Assembly (NCBI RefSeq): GCF_000949475.1
Contig: NZ_JRHC01000004.1
Span: 310,001-374,000, forward strand
Source: Draconibacterium sediminis
Lineage (GTDB): Bacteria > Bacteroidota > Bacteroidia > Bacteroidales > Prolixibacteraceae
DNA length: 64,000 bases
Direction of reading: 5' to 3'
The translations under genes and the position numbers were made by a program. How positions within the stretch are numbered: the first letter of the stretch is position 1; the number at the start of each line of letters is the position of its first letter. Positions 7,246 to 16,922 of this stretch are shown piece after piece. The notes under the pieces were generated by a model. The model searched no databases. It worked only from the letters and a program-made list of their open reading frames with translations, and was not told the origin of the DNA.

Positions 7246-10200
7246 ATGATTTCGTTACATAACATATTCTCAATAGCAAAATACGAGCGGAAAACACTAT
7301 TCCGCAGCTGGTTTTTCCGCATATTCAGTATCCTCTCATTATTCGTATTGTTTGGAATGAACTTCGGAATGGTGATTGAAGGCGGCGGTGGCGAAAGCTG
7401 GGCCATTCGTGCTATTCCGAGTGCTATCCCGTATTTTAATTTGCTGATATTAAATGTGGCCCAGGCGGTAATTGCTGTGTTTTTGGCGTCCGACTTTTTA
7501 AAACGCGATAAAAAATTAGATACTACCGAGGTAATATACATGCGGTCGATGACCAACGGCGAATACGTTATCGGAAAAACACTGGGCAACATGCAGGTGT
7601 TTATGATTCTTAACGTTGCTGTGGTAATTCTGGCACTTGTTTTTAATGCGCTGGCAAAAGGTACTCCCATCGATTGGGTTTCGTACGGCGTATATCTGGT
7701 GCTGATAAGTATTCCAACCCTTGTTTTTATTATGGGCTTGTCGTTTTTGCTGATGAGTGTAATCCGCAACCAGGCCATCACTTTTGTGTTGGTGCTTGGT
7801 TATATCGGGATCACCCTCTTTCTCTTACAGGCAAAATATTATTACATTTTCGATTACATGGCGTTTAACATCCCCATGTTAAGTTCCGATATTGTTGGAT
7901 TTAGCAATCTTGATGTAATTCTTATCCATCGCGGAATATATTTCGGGCTTGGATCAGGTTTCATTTTCCTTACCATTTTCTTACTGAAACGACTGCCACA
8001 GTCAGAAGCAATGACTTACGTGTCGCTTATTTTCAGTGTAATATTTATTGGTGGAGCCGGTTATCTGGCTTTTAATCACATCAACAGTTTCAAAAAAACC
8101 GAAGCTTTACGAGCCGATATTATCGAGCTGAATAATCAATATGTAAAAGAACCACTGGCCGATGTGCTTTCGCACGATATTGTACTCGATCATAATGGCG
8201 AGTCGTTGAATGTTCAATCGGCAATGTTGCTAAAAAACAATTTGCAGCAGCCTTTGTCGAAACTGATTTTTAGTTTAAATGCGGGCCTTGAAATTACCGA
8301 TCTGAAAATAAACGGAAAAACAGCACCATTTGTACGCGAAGATCATTTGGTTATTGTTTCCGATCAACCTGGATTGCAACCGGGCGATAGTACAAAAGTT
8401 GAATTTACATACAACGGAACAATCGACGAAGCGTATTGCTACCTGGATATCGACGAAGAATTACGGCAGGAAAAATACGGACAATTTGTATTGAATGTGG
8501 ATAAACGTTACGCTTTTGTAACGCCTGACTATGTGTTGCTTACGCGTGAAGCCAACTGGTATCCGAAAGTTGGTGTTACCTACAGCTCTGAAGATGTGAG
8601 TTGGTACAAACCCGAGTTTGTGGATTATTCGTTAACGGTGAATACAAAAGAAGGATTGCAGGCGGTTTCGGAAGGTGAAATGACAGCCGTTTCGGCAGGT
8701 AAGTTCCATTTTGAACCGCAAACACCGCTAACACAACTTTCGTTGGCAATTGGTAAATACGAATATAAAAGTCTGGAGCATAACGATTTCGAATTTGGCA
8801 TCTGGCTTATCGAAGGTCACGACCATTTCAGTACTGTTTTCCCCGAATCGAAAGACACACTGGCTTCCGTAATTTACGAACGTTTCGAAGATTTCCAACG
8901 TGGTTATAACCTGGAGTACAATTCCGATAAACTGGCATTGGTTGAAGTTCCGGCGCAGTTTAAAACCTACGAGCGCATGTGGACATCGGTACAGGAAGTT
9001 ATTCAGCCCGGCAAGGTGCTTATTCAGGAAAAAGGCTACATGTTTCGCGAAGCCGATTTTGAAAAACAAAAAGAACGAATGGACCGGTGGAGAGGCCGTG
9101 GAGGCGGTGGCGAGATGACCGATGAAGATAAAGAGTTGCGCGTGCTTGGGCAGTTTCTTGAGAAATTTACCGAAGAAAATGAAACCGAACGCCGTTGGAG
9201 GCGTGGTGAAATGAGCATGGATCAGTCGCAAAATCCGTACTTTATTTTTCCGTGGTTATACAATTTTCAAAACAATATTCAATCGGATAAATGGCCGATT
9301 ACCAATCGCGTTTTCGAGGCTTATTTAAAAAGCCAGTCTACCGATATGCGATCGATTTTTATGAGTAGCATGAGTGGTGAAAGCCCCGAGATTATGGCCA
9401 ATATTGCCTTGCAGGATTATTCGTTCGAGGAAATTCTTGCCGACCCTGATCAAAGCGATATCGTAAACAGCGTGATTAAACTGAAAGGCGATGTGCTTTT
9501 CTCAACCGTAAAACTGGAAGCCGGCGAAGAAGATTTTGAAGATTTTCTGCGTGGCGTATTGGAAAAATATAAGTACCAGAATATTTCGTTCGAGGAATTT
9601 GACGAAGAGATTAAAGCCAGGTTTGGTATTGAGCTTGAGCCAATGATGAACGGTTGGTTTAAGGCCAAAACGTTGCCGGGCTACCTGGTTTCGCCCATAA
9701 AAGGTGTAAAAGTAAAATCGGGCGATGCCATGAAAACCATGATCTCGCTGAAGGTTACCAACTTTTCGGATGTTGATGGTTTGGTAAAACTCACGTTCCG
9801 ACTTGGAGGTGGCGGCGGTGGCCGTGGTTTTGGCCCTCCGGGAATGGGCTCGGAAGATGCAATAGACAAGCTGATTGAATTGGCAGCCCACCAAACGAAA
9901 GAACTGAGCTACCTGTTTGATGGTGCGCCGCGGATGGTTATTTTTAATTCTTTAACATCGAAGAACGTTCCGCAAACCTATATGGAAATGTTCCGCGAAG
10001 TGGAAGAAGACCTGAAAGCCAGGGTGTGGGAAGGAGAACGTATCAGTTCAACTCCGGTTCAAACAAAACTACCGAATGAAGAAATTGTGGATAACGAAGA
10101 TCCGGGTTTCGAAATTACTGAAAATCACCAGGTGAGTTTGCTCGAAAAACTAATTGTAAAAGAAGAAGAGACAAAACAGAAATATTCGAGTGTAAACCAG

Positions 10201-10593
10201 TGGAGACCGCCGTTGTCGTGGACCGCCACAACCAGCGATGAGTTTTATGGCGAGTACGTTCGTTCGGCCTACTACATAAAAGGCGGAAATGGCGAGCAGG
10301 TTGCCCGCTGGAATGTTCCGGTAAAAGAAGCCGGTTACTACGACGTTTATTACCACTTTTATAAAGGACGCGGATTTGGCCGTAACCGTGGAGAAGAGAA
10401 GGGAAGTTTAAACTTTATTATTCATGGCGACGACGGAGCGGAAGAAGCTTTCCTTGATTCGCAAAGTGCCGAAACCGGGTGGGTGCATTTAGGCTCATTT
10501 TATTTCTCGTCGGAAAAGGCGGTAATTGAATTAACGGATAAAACTGAACTGCGAATGATATACGCCGACGCAGTAAAAATTGTGAAATTATAA
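7246..10593 (+). CDS. ABC-2 permease fused to an M1-aminopeptidase-like region and a golvesin-like C-terminal domain
   Basis: 1115-residue multidomain membrane protein. Residues about 1-270 hold seven hydrophobic helices of an ABC-2 permease. Residues about 280-900 are a large extracytoplasmic region resembling the M1 peptidase architecture found fused to permeases in Bacteroidota, but I find neither HExxH nor the GxMEN motif, so peptidase activity is unlikely. A charged linker contains glycine runs (about 615-625 and 857-866). The last 130 residues (WTATTSDEFYGEYVRSAYYI ... IYADAVKIVKL) look like a golvesin C-terminal-like beta-sandwich. It starts 10 bases after its ATPase. Probable role: the membrane part of an exporter with a large periplasmic domain that could contact the TolC/adaptor parts encoded next. 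Confidence 0.8.
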   Translation: MISLHNIFSIAKYERKTLFRSWFFRIFSILSLFVLFGMNFGMVIEGGGGESWAIRAIPSAIPYFNLLILNVAQAVIAVFLASDFLKRDKKLDTTEVIYMRSMTNGEYVIGKTLGNMQVFMILNVAVVILALVFNALAKGTPIDWVSYGVYLVLISIPTLVFIMGLSFLLMSVIRNQAITFVLVLGYIGITLFLLQAKYYYIFDYMAFNIPMLSSDIVGFSNLDVILIHRGIYFGLGSGFIFLTIFLLKRLPQSEAMTYVSLIFSVIFIGGAGYLAFNHINSFKKTEALRADIIELNNQYVKEPLADVLSHDIVLDHNGESLNVQSAMLLKNNLQQPLSKLIFSLNAGLEITDLKINGKTAPFVREDHLVIVSDQPGLQPGDSTKVEFTYNGTIDEAYCYLDIDEELRQEKYGQFVLNVDKRYAFVTPDYVLLTREANWYPKVGVTYSSEDVSWYKPEFVDYSLTVNTKEGLQAVSEGEMTAVSAGKFHFEPQTPLTQLSLAIGKYEYKSLEHNDFEFGIWLIEGHDHFSTVFPESKDTLASVIYERFEDFQRGYNLEYNSDKLALVEVPAQFKTYERMWTSVQEVIQPGKVLIQEKGYMFREADFEKQKERMDRWRGRGGGGEMTDEDKELRVLGQFLEKFTEENETERRWRRGEMSMDQSQNPYFIFPWLYNFQNNIQSDKWPITNRVFEAYLKSQSTDMRSIFMSSMSGESPEIMANIALQDYSFEEILADPDQSDIVNSVIKLKGDVLFSTVKLEAGEEDFEDFLRGVLEKYKYQNISFEEFDEEIKARFGIELEPMMNGWFKAKTLPGYLVSPIKGVKVKSGDAMKTMISLKVTNFSDVDGLVKLTFRLGGGGGGRGFGPPGMGSEDAIDKLIELAAHQTKELSYLFDGAPRMVIFNSLTSKNVPQTYMEMFREVEEDLKARVWEGERISSTPVQTKLPNEEIVDNEDPGFEITENHQVSLLEKLIVKEEETKQKYSSVNQWRPPLSWTATTSDEFYGEYVRSAYYIKGGNGEQVARWNVPVKEAGYYDVYYHFYKGRGFGRNRGEEKGSLNFIIHGDDGAEEAFLDSQSAETGWVHLGSFYFSSEKAVIELTDKTELRMIYADAVKIVKL

Positions 10594-10679
10594 AATAAAT
10601 CAGCATACGTTTCGATCTAAGTGCTTGCAAAACAAGAACAAGTTCGGAACGGAACCATTGAAGAAAAATTTTAAAGAAG

Positions 10680-12176
10680 ATGAAAACAAAAATCAAACTT
10701 ATGCAAAAGCTGGCAATTGCCTTGTTTCTTATGGCGGCTGCAACTTTTGCTGTTCAGGCACAAGAGGCCTTAACCCTTGAAAGGGCTTTGAGTATTGCCG
10801 AAACGGGAAGCCCTGATTTGAAGCTCTCGTTGTTAAATCTCGAGCGCTACCAAAAAAACCTGGAAGCCCAGCGAGCCGCTCTGAAATCACGTTTCTCGTT
10901 GCAGGTTAATCCTGTAAATTACAGTAAACAGCGGCGTTTCGACAACCGTGTTTCCGAGTGGTATACCAACGAAAACTTCGAAACAAGTACCTTGTTTACA
11001 GTTGCTCAGCCAATTTTAATAACCGATGGTACCATCTCGCTAACCAACGAGTTTGGCTGGTCGAGTAATAATTCAAGTTCATCGTTTACCGAAAGTGAGG
11101 TCTTTTTTAATAACCTGTATTTGAACCTGAATCAGCCCTTATTTACTTATAACACTTTAAAACTTCAATTGAAGGAGCTGGAGCTGAACTTTGAAAATGC
11201 CCGAATCAGTTACGCCATGCAGTACCTGAACCTTGAAAGAAGAGTGACGGAGTTTTTCTACAATGTTTATATGGCGCAAATGAACTTGTCGATTGCAAAA
11301 GACGAACTGGCCAATACACAAAAAAGTTACGACATAATAAAAAACAAGGTTGAAGCCGGTTTGGCAGCAAAAGAAGAAGAATACCAGGCAGAATTAAACC
11401 TGGCATCGGCAAAATCTACATTGCAAAACAGCGAAGTAACCTTCGAAAACGCCAAAGATCAATTGAAGCTTTATTTAGGCATGGATCTTTTTGAAGATAT
11501 CATGATTTTAGCCGACGTGAGTGTAAACCCTGTTCCTGTTGATTTGGATAAAGCCATTGAAAATGGTTTGGAATCAAGAATGGAGCTGCGTCAACGCGAA
11601 ATCGATGTGGAAACCAGTCAGTTTGATCTGATCAGAACCAAAGCACAGAACGAATTCAGAGGAGATATGAATTTGCGATTTGGTATTACCGGCGATAACA
11701 ATGAGTTGGGAAATATTTACCAAAACCCAACAAAAAGTCCGTCGGTAGGTATCAGTTTTAATATCCCAATTTTCGACTGGGGCGAGCGTAAAGCACGAAT
11801 TGCCGCGGCCGAAGCAGCTATCGAGTCGCAGGAGTTGAACCTGAATGAAGAAAAGAAACAAATTGTTGTTGATATTCGCCAGGTTTACCGTAACATCCTA
11901 AACCAGTTGAACCAGATTGAACTGGCCAGACAAAATGAGCGCAATGCTCAGCTAACCTACGAAATTAACCTGGAGCGTTACGAAAACGGCGACCTGACAG
12001 GTATGGATTTAAACCTGTATCAAAACCAGCTTTCGTCGCAGAAAGTGGCATTAAGCCAGGCACTTATCAATTATAAAATCGAGTTATTAAACCTAAAAAT
12101 ACAATCGTTGTACGATTTCGAAAAAGACGAAGCCATTATTCCTGAGGAATTGTACGTAACCGATGGTCAAGAATAA
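10680..12176 (+). CDS. TolC-family outer-membrane efflux channel
   Basis: 498 residues with a Sec signal peptide ending near VQAQ (about residue 28). It carries two OEP repeats: an N-terminal one opening with LTLERALSIAE and a second from about residue 280, both with long coiled-coil helices rich in Leu, Glu and Gln (such as LNLASAKSTLQNSEVTFENA). Members trimerise into an outer-membrane barrel with a periplasmic tunnel and accept substrate from adaptor-pump complexes. In this operon it should serve the RND pumps and perhaps the ABC parts. 86 bases follow the permease and 71 precede the adaptor, which fits co-transcription. Confidence 0.93.
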   Translation: MKTKIKLMQKLAIALFLMAAATFAVQAQEALTLERALSIAETGSPDLKLSLLNLERYQKNLEAQRAALKSRFSLQVNPVNYSKQRRFDNRVSEWYTNENFETSTLFTVAQPILITDGTISLTNEFGWSSNNSSSSFTESEVFFNNLYLNLNQPLFTYNTLKLQLKELELNFENARISYAMQYLNLERRVTEFFYNVYMAQMNLSIAKDELANTQKSYDIIKNKVEAGLAAKEEEYQAELNLASAKSTLQNSEVTFENAKDQLKLYLGMDLFEDIMILADVSVNPVPVDLDKAIENGLESRMELRQREIDVETSQFDLIRTKAQNEFRGDMNLRFGITGDNNELGNIYQNPTKSPSVGISFNIPIFDWGERKARIAAAEAAIESQELNLNEEKKQIVVDIRQVYRNILNQLNQIELARQNERNAQLTYEINLERYENGDLTGMDLNLYQNQLSSQKVALSQALINYKIELLNLKIQSLYDFEKDEAIIPEELYVTDGQE

Positions 12177-12247
12177 AACTGAAACGAGTCCCGAATAATC
12201 GGGCCGAGTTCCATCTTATTCCTTAGAAAACAAACAATTTTAATAAG

Positions 12248-13324
12248 ATGAAAAATATACCAAAAATGAAACATATAAAATTACTTATCCTGTTAGGTGT
12301 TGTTGTTGCCGCCATTTCGTGTAACAACCAAACCGGTTCTGAGTCAACTGAGTTAGCTGTTCCTGTTTCAGTTGAAAACATCAAGCTTAAAAGTATTCAG
12401 CAATTTGTAAGCACTACCGGAACTGCAAAAGCCGTGTACGAAACTGAATTGAGTTCTGAAATTCAGGGAAATTATATTTTGCAAACCAACCCGAGAACGG
12501 GCCGCAAATTTCAATTGGGCGACCGCGTTGAAAAAGGTCAGGTTATTATAAAACTGGAAAATGCAGAATACCTGAACGGGCTGAATATTGAGTCGACAAA
12601 ACTGAATCTCGAGATTTCGCAGCAGGAATACGAAAAGCAGAAGTCGTTGTACGAAAAAGGTGGTGTAACTCTTCTCGAAATGCGTAACTCAGAAGTTTCG
12701 ATGATTTCAGCCAAAAACAATTTCGAAAGTGCTGAAATACAGTTGGCAAAAATGCAGGTTGTTGCTCCTTTTTCAGGAATTATCGTTGCGTTGCCATATT
12801 ACACCGAGGGTGTTCGCGTATCGTCCGGCGAAAGTATGGTTAGCCTGATGAACTACAACAAAATGTATGTAGAGATTAACTTGCCCGAGAAAAACATTTC
12901 GGAAGTTACAACCGGACAGGAAGTAATGATTACAAACTATACGCTTACTGAAGATACGCTTGTGGGGCATGTTACCGAACTGTCGCCAATTATCAGCGAC
13001 GAAACACGCACATTTACTGGTAAGCTCGAAATTGATAATCCGGAGTTGAAACTACGTCCGGGAATGTTTATAAAAGCCAACATTATTACGGCTCAAAAAG
13101 ACAGTGCCGTTGTTATCCCGAAAGACGTGATAATGACCGGCTCGCGCGGAAAATATGTATTTATTGTTGGGCGTAACAGCGCTGCCAACGATCGTCGCAT
13201 CACAACAGGTATCTCCAACCAGGATGAAATTGAAGTAGTTGAAGGCCTTAACGCGAACGACCGTTTAATTATAAAAGGATTTGAAACACTCCGCGATAAT
13301 TCAAAAGTAAAAGTGATTTTATAG
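12248..13324 (+). CDS. RND/HlyD-type periplasmic adaptor lipoprotein
   Basis: Membrane-fusion protein of 358 residues bridging inner-membrane pump and TolC channel. The signal peptide ends in a lipobox (AAISC, Cys25), so it is lipid-anchored. Order of domains: barrel-sandwich first half with VEKGQVIIKLENAEY (about 98-112), coiled-coil hairpin (about 115-165), second lipoyl half with QVVAPFSGIIVALPYYTEGVRV (about 167-190), beta-barrel, then membrane-proximal domain with IPKDVIMTGSRGKYVFIV. A second ATG at 12266 would still leave a full signal peptide; the first was kept. Sits between tolC and the RND gene, as in standard tripartite operons. Confidence 0.93.
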   Translation: MKNIPKMKHIKLLILLGVVVAAISCNNQTGSESTELAVPVSVENIKLKSIQQFVSTTGTAKAVYETELSSEIQGNYILQTNPRTGRKFQLGDRVEKGQVIIKLENAEYLNGLNIESTKLNLEISQQEYEKQKSLYEKGGVTLLEMRNSEVSMISAKNNFESAEIQLAKMQVVAPFSGIIVALPYYTEGVRVSSGESMVSLMNYNKMYVEINLPEKNISEVTTGQEVMITNYTLTEDTLVGHVTELSPIISDETRTFTGKLEIDNPELKLRPGMFIKANIITAQKDSAVVIPKDVIMTGSRGKYVFIVGRNSAANDRRITTGISNQDEIEVVEGLNANDRLIIKGFETLRDNSKVKVIL

Positions 13325-13354
13325 TGTAGCCGGTAAAACAAAGACAAATCAGTT

Positions 13355-16300
13355 ATGAAAAAATTAACGCAATTTTCTGTCGATTACCCGGTTACCGTTT
13401 TAATGGTGGTGCTTGGCGTTTTGTTGCTGGGCTACATTTCGTACGATAAATTGGGAGTCGATCTGTTTCCCGATCTGAATTCACCCCGCATTTTTGTGGA
13501 AGTGACTTCGGGCGAGCGGCCTCCGGAAGAAATGGAGCAGCAGTTTGTTGAAAACATCGAAGCGCTTGCCATTCGCCAGTCCGACGTGGTGCAGGTAACT
13601 TCTTCATCAAGGGTAGGATCGGCACAAATAACCGTGGAATACGCCTGGAATAAAGATATGGACGAAGCTTTTCTCGACCTGCAAAAGGCCTTGAATACGC
13701 TTACCCAGAATTCCGATATCGACGAACTTCAGATCACCCAACACGATCCGAACACCACCCCGGTAATGATAATTGGGCTAAAGCACAACGAAATTACCAA
13801 CATGAACGAGCTGCGAAAAGTAGCTCAAAACTACGTTAGAAACGAGTTGGTTCGTTTGGAAGGTGTTGCCGAGGTTGAGCTGTCGGGCCAGGAAGAAAGT
13901 GAAATTATTATTGAAACCGATATTTACCGGCTCGATGCGCAGGGGCTTAGCATGGATGAAGTAGCTTCGCGCATTCAGAATTTTAACCGCAACGTTTCCG
14001 GTGGTCAAATTACCGACATGGGTACGCAATACATTGTAAAGGGTGTATCGATGTTGCAAACTGTTGAGGATTTTGAGAACCTGATTGTGGGGTACAAAGC
14101 GGTTCGCAGCACCGAAACAAATGCCAGTCAAAATCAGGGCTCAATGGCTCCGGTTTATCTGAAAGACGTGGCAGCGGTTTCTATCGGTAATAAAGAACCA
14201 ACAAACATTGTTCATATTAACGGCGAACGTTGTTTGGGGCTTTCCATTTTTAAAGAAACAAAATTCAATACGGTAAATGCTGTTGAACAGATCAACGAAG
14301 CGTTGGTAGACATTGAAAAAGCACTTCCGGGTTATGAGTTGATTGGCGTTACCAACCAGGGGCGTTTTATCAGCAGTGCCATTGGCGAAGTACAGGAAAC
14401 TGCTTTGCTGGGTATTTTGCTGGCCGTGGTGGTTTTGTTTGTTTTCCTTCGTCGTTTCGGAACTACACTGATTGTAAGTATTGCCATTCCGATTTCAATT
14501 GTGGCCACTTTCAACCTGATGTATTTTAACCACCTCACCATAAATATTATGACATTGGGAGGGCTCGCCTTAGGTGCGGGTATGTTGGTTGACAATGCCA
14601 TTGTGGTTTTGGAGAATATATTCCGAAACCACGAAAACGGTATGAGTGTAAAAGATGCAGCAATAAACGGAACTGCCCAGGTGGGAGGTGCTATTACGGC
14701 ATCAACACTTACAACCATTATCGTTTTCCTGCCCATCGTTTATTTACACGGTGCTTCGGGCGAGTTGTTTAAAGATCAGGCCTGGACGGTAGCATTTTCA
14801 CTGCTTTCGTCGTTGGTTGTGGCTATCTTCTTAATCCCGATGATGTACCACCGTTTTTACCGTAAACAAACCGCGCCGCTGAAATCAAAATCGGTAAAAG
14901 TTGGCGGTTATGGCCGTTTTCTATCAAAAGTTATTGATGCAAAATGGGTGGTAATAATCATTACAACTTTAGCCATTGGTGGAGCCGGTTTATTGATACC
15001 GCAGATTGGTACCGAGTTTATGCCAAAAACACAAACGCACGAACTTACTGTTAACCTGAAATTGCAGGAAGGAACAGAACTGGAACGCACAGAGTCGACA
15101 GTGAGAAACCTGGAAGGTATTTTAATGGACTACCTGGGTGACAACCTGGATAAAATTTATTCGCAGGCCGGTCCGTCATCAAGTATTTCGGGTGACCAGA
15201 ATGCTGTTTTTGAAGGCGAAAATACGGCAGAGTTGAAGGTGATTCTTAAACCTGAATCAACCATATCAACCGAAAGTATTGTAAAAACACTCGATCAGTT
15301 AACAGCCAATATCGAAGGACTGGAAGTGAATTTCTCACAGGAAGAAAGTGCACTGCAGTCGATTCTTGGAACCGACGAAGCACCTGTTGTGGTTGAGGTT
15401 CGTGGCGAGGAACTGGACGAAATTGAGCGTGTTGTTAACCAGGTAAAAGAAAAAATGCAGGGTGTTAACGGCCTGTTTAATATTCAAACATCGATTGAAG
15501 ATGGTGCGCCTGAAGTTGAAATTCATGTCGACCGCATGCGTGCCGGAATGTACAACATCGATATCAACAATGTAATTACGCAAATGCAGGATCAGTTGCA
15601 GGGTAAAGATGCCGGAGCACTGGAACGCAGTGGCGAGATGCAGGATATTACCATTAAAGTTCCGGAGAAAGGTATCGATGAAATCGGTTCGCTGATTATT
15701 ACATCGGGCGATCAGGTTTTCCGTTTAAGCGAAATTGCCGATATCAGTTACGGCGTATCGCCCAAAGAAATTTTCAGAAGGAACCAGAACCGCATAGGAA
15801 AAGTTACAGCACAGTTGGAAGACGGTATTCCATTGGATCATGTAGCAAACGATATTCGTGTGCAAACAGCAGGCATCGATTTATTACCCGATTACCGAAT
15901 CATGGTAACCGGAGAAGAGGAGAAACGTCAGGAATCGTTGACTAACCTTACTTTTGCATTGTTGCTTTCCATTGTGTTGGTATACATGGTGCTGGCCTCT
16001 CAGTTCGAGTCGCTCATTCACCCGTTTACCATTCTGTTAACTATTCCGCTGGCTGTGGTGGGTAGTGTTCTTGTTTTCTTTATTCTCGGAAAAACATTCA
16101 ACATCATGGCCATTATCGGGGTGATTATGTTGGTGGGTATTGCCGTAAACGACTCGATCATTCTGGTCGACCGTATCAATCAGCTCATCCGCGAAGGAGT
16201 AGAACGAAAACAAGCCATTCTGCAAGCCGGGCAGCAACGTATTCGGCCAATTGTTATGACCAGTTTAACAACCATATTAGCCCTGTTACCACTTACCGTT

Positions 16301-16450
16301 GGTTTTGGCGAAAGTGCATCGTTGCGTTCGCCAATGGCGCTGGCAGTGGTTGGCGGTTTGGTAACATCAACTTTGCTTACCCTTATTGTAATACCTTGTG
16401 TTTACGATGTTTTGGATAGGGTGAGGAGTGTTTTTGTGAAGAAGAATTAG
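13355..16450 (+). CDS. RND-family efflux permease (HAE1-like), first pump
   Basis: 1031-residue proton-driven inner-membrane pump with the usual two-fold layout: TM1, large periplasmic porter loop, TM2-7, second loop, TM8-12. TM4 carries GAGMLVDNAIVVLENI, in which the first acidic residue of the AcrB Asp-Asp pair is kept and the second is Asn. TM10 has GIAVNDSIILVD in the place where AcrB has its lysine, so the proton relay differs from AcrB but resembles many environmental RND pumps. It follows the adaptor by 30 bases and should assemble with it and TolC. Substrate unknown. Confidence 0.93.
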   Translation: MKKLTQFSVDYPVTVLMVVLGVLLLGYISYDKLGVDLFPDLNSPRIFVEVTSGERPPEEMEQQFVENIEALAIRQSDVVQVTSSSRVGSAQITVEYAWNKDMDEAFLDLQKALNTLTQNSDIDELQITQHDPNTTPVMIIGLKHNEITNMNELRKVAQNYVRNELVRLEGVAEVELSGQEESEIIIETDIYRLDAQGLSMDEVASRIQNFNRNVSGGQITDMGTQYIVKGVSMLQTVEDFENLIVGYKAVRSTETNASQNQGSMAPVYLKDVAAVSIGNKEPTNIVHINGERCLGLSIFKETKFNTVNAVEQINEALVDIEKALPGYELIGVTNQGRFISSAIGEVQETALLGILLAVVVLFVFLRRFGTTLIVSIAIPISIVATFNLMYFNHLTINIMTLGGLALGAGMLVDNAIVVLENIFRNHENGMSVKDAAINGTAQVGGAITASTLTTIIVFLPIVYLHGASGELFKDQAWTVAFSLLSSLVVAIFLIPMMYHRFYRKQTAPLKSKSVKVGGYGRFLSKVIDAKWVVIIITTLAIGGAGLLIPQIGTEFMPKTQTHELTVNLKLQEGTELERTESTVRNLEGILMDYLGDNLDKIYSQAGPSSSISGDQNAVFEGENTAELKVILKPESTISTESIVKTLDQLTANIEGLEVNFSQEESALQSILGTDEAPVVVEVRGEELDEIERVVNQVKEKMQGVNGLFNIQTSIEDGAPEVEIHVDRMRAGMYNIDINNVITQMQDQLQGKDAGALERSGEMQDITIKVPEKGIDEIGSLIITSGDQVFRLSEIADISYGVSPKEIFRRNQNRIGKVTAQLEDGIPLDHVANDIRVQTAGIDLLPDYRIMVTGEEEKRQESLTNLTFALLLSIVLVYMVLASQFESLIHPFTILLTIPLAVVGSVLVFFILGKTFNIMAIIGVIMLVGIAVNDSIILVDRINQLIREGVERKQAILQAGQQRIRPIVMTSLTTILALLPLTVGFGESASLRSPMALAVVGGLVTSTLLTLIVIPCVYDVLDRVRSVFVKKN

Positions 16451-16489
16451 AACACAGATGACGTTGATTTAACTGAAGCTCGCTGATAG
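16451..16489 (+). repeat. Left flank repeat of the GxxExxY cassette
   Basis: ACACAGATGACGTTGATTTAA resembles the CTGCGTCATCAGCGTT-type dispersed repeat that follows the same gene at 16889-16912 and occurs again near 61667-61706. Such words commonly border GxxExxY genes in this phylum. Confidence 0.35.
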
Positions 16490-16888
16490 ATGAAAATGGA
16501 TTACAAATATTCTGATTTAACCGAAGCAATAATTAAATGCTTCTATAAGGTCTACAATGAATTGGGATATGGTTTTCTTGAAAAAGTCTATCACAATGCA
16601 CTTTTAATTGAGTTGCAAAATGAGGAGTTGAAAGTTGAATCGCAGAAACCAATAAAAGTAAGTTATCAGGGTGATGTAGTTGGAGAATATTATGCCGATA
16701 TTATTGTGGAGGATGTTGTAATTCTTGAGCTAAAAGCAACCGAAACTGTGACTGAAGCGCATGAGTTTCAACTGATAAATTATTTGAAAGCGACGAATAT
16801 AGAAATTGGTTTACTGCTAAACTTTGGGAAGAAACCAGAAATACGGAGGAAAATATTTACTAATAATAAATCTGTGAATATCAGCTAA
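16490..16888 (+). CDS. GxxExxY-family protein (PD-(D/E)XK nuclease-like)
   Basis: 132 residues (126 if the ATG at 16496 is used). The family name motif is seen as GYGFLEKVYHNAL, followed by YYADIIVEDVVILELKATE, which has the D...ExK pattern of PD-(D/E)XK nucleases, and a C-terminal NYLKATNIEIGLLLNFG block. These genes are scattered in Bacteroidota with no established biological role; nuclease activity is an inference from the fold. It interrupts a pump operon in the same orientation and is flanked by dispersed-repeat words, so it looks like an inserted cassette rather than a pump component. Confidence 0.85.
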   Translation: MKMDYKYSDLTEAIIKCFYKVYNELGYGFLEKVYHNALLIELQNEELKVESQKPIKVSYQGDVVGEYYADIIVEDVVILELKATETVTEAHEFQLINYLKATNIEIGLLLNFGKKPEIRRKIFTNNKSVNIS

Positions 16889-16922
16889 ACCTGCGTCATC
16901 AGCGTTCCATTAAACGAAAATT

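Noticed and set aside
7246-10593. Active M1 aminopeptidase
   Set aside because: No HExxH...E zinc motif and no GxMEN motif could be found in the translation.
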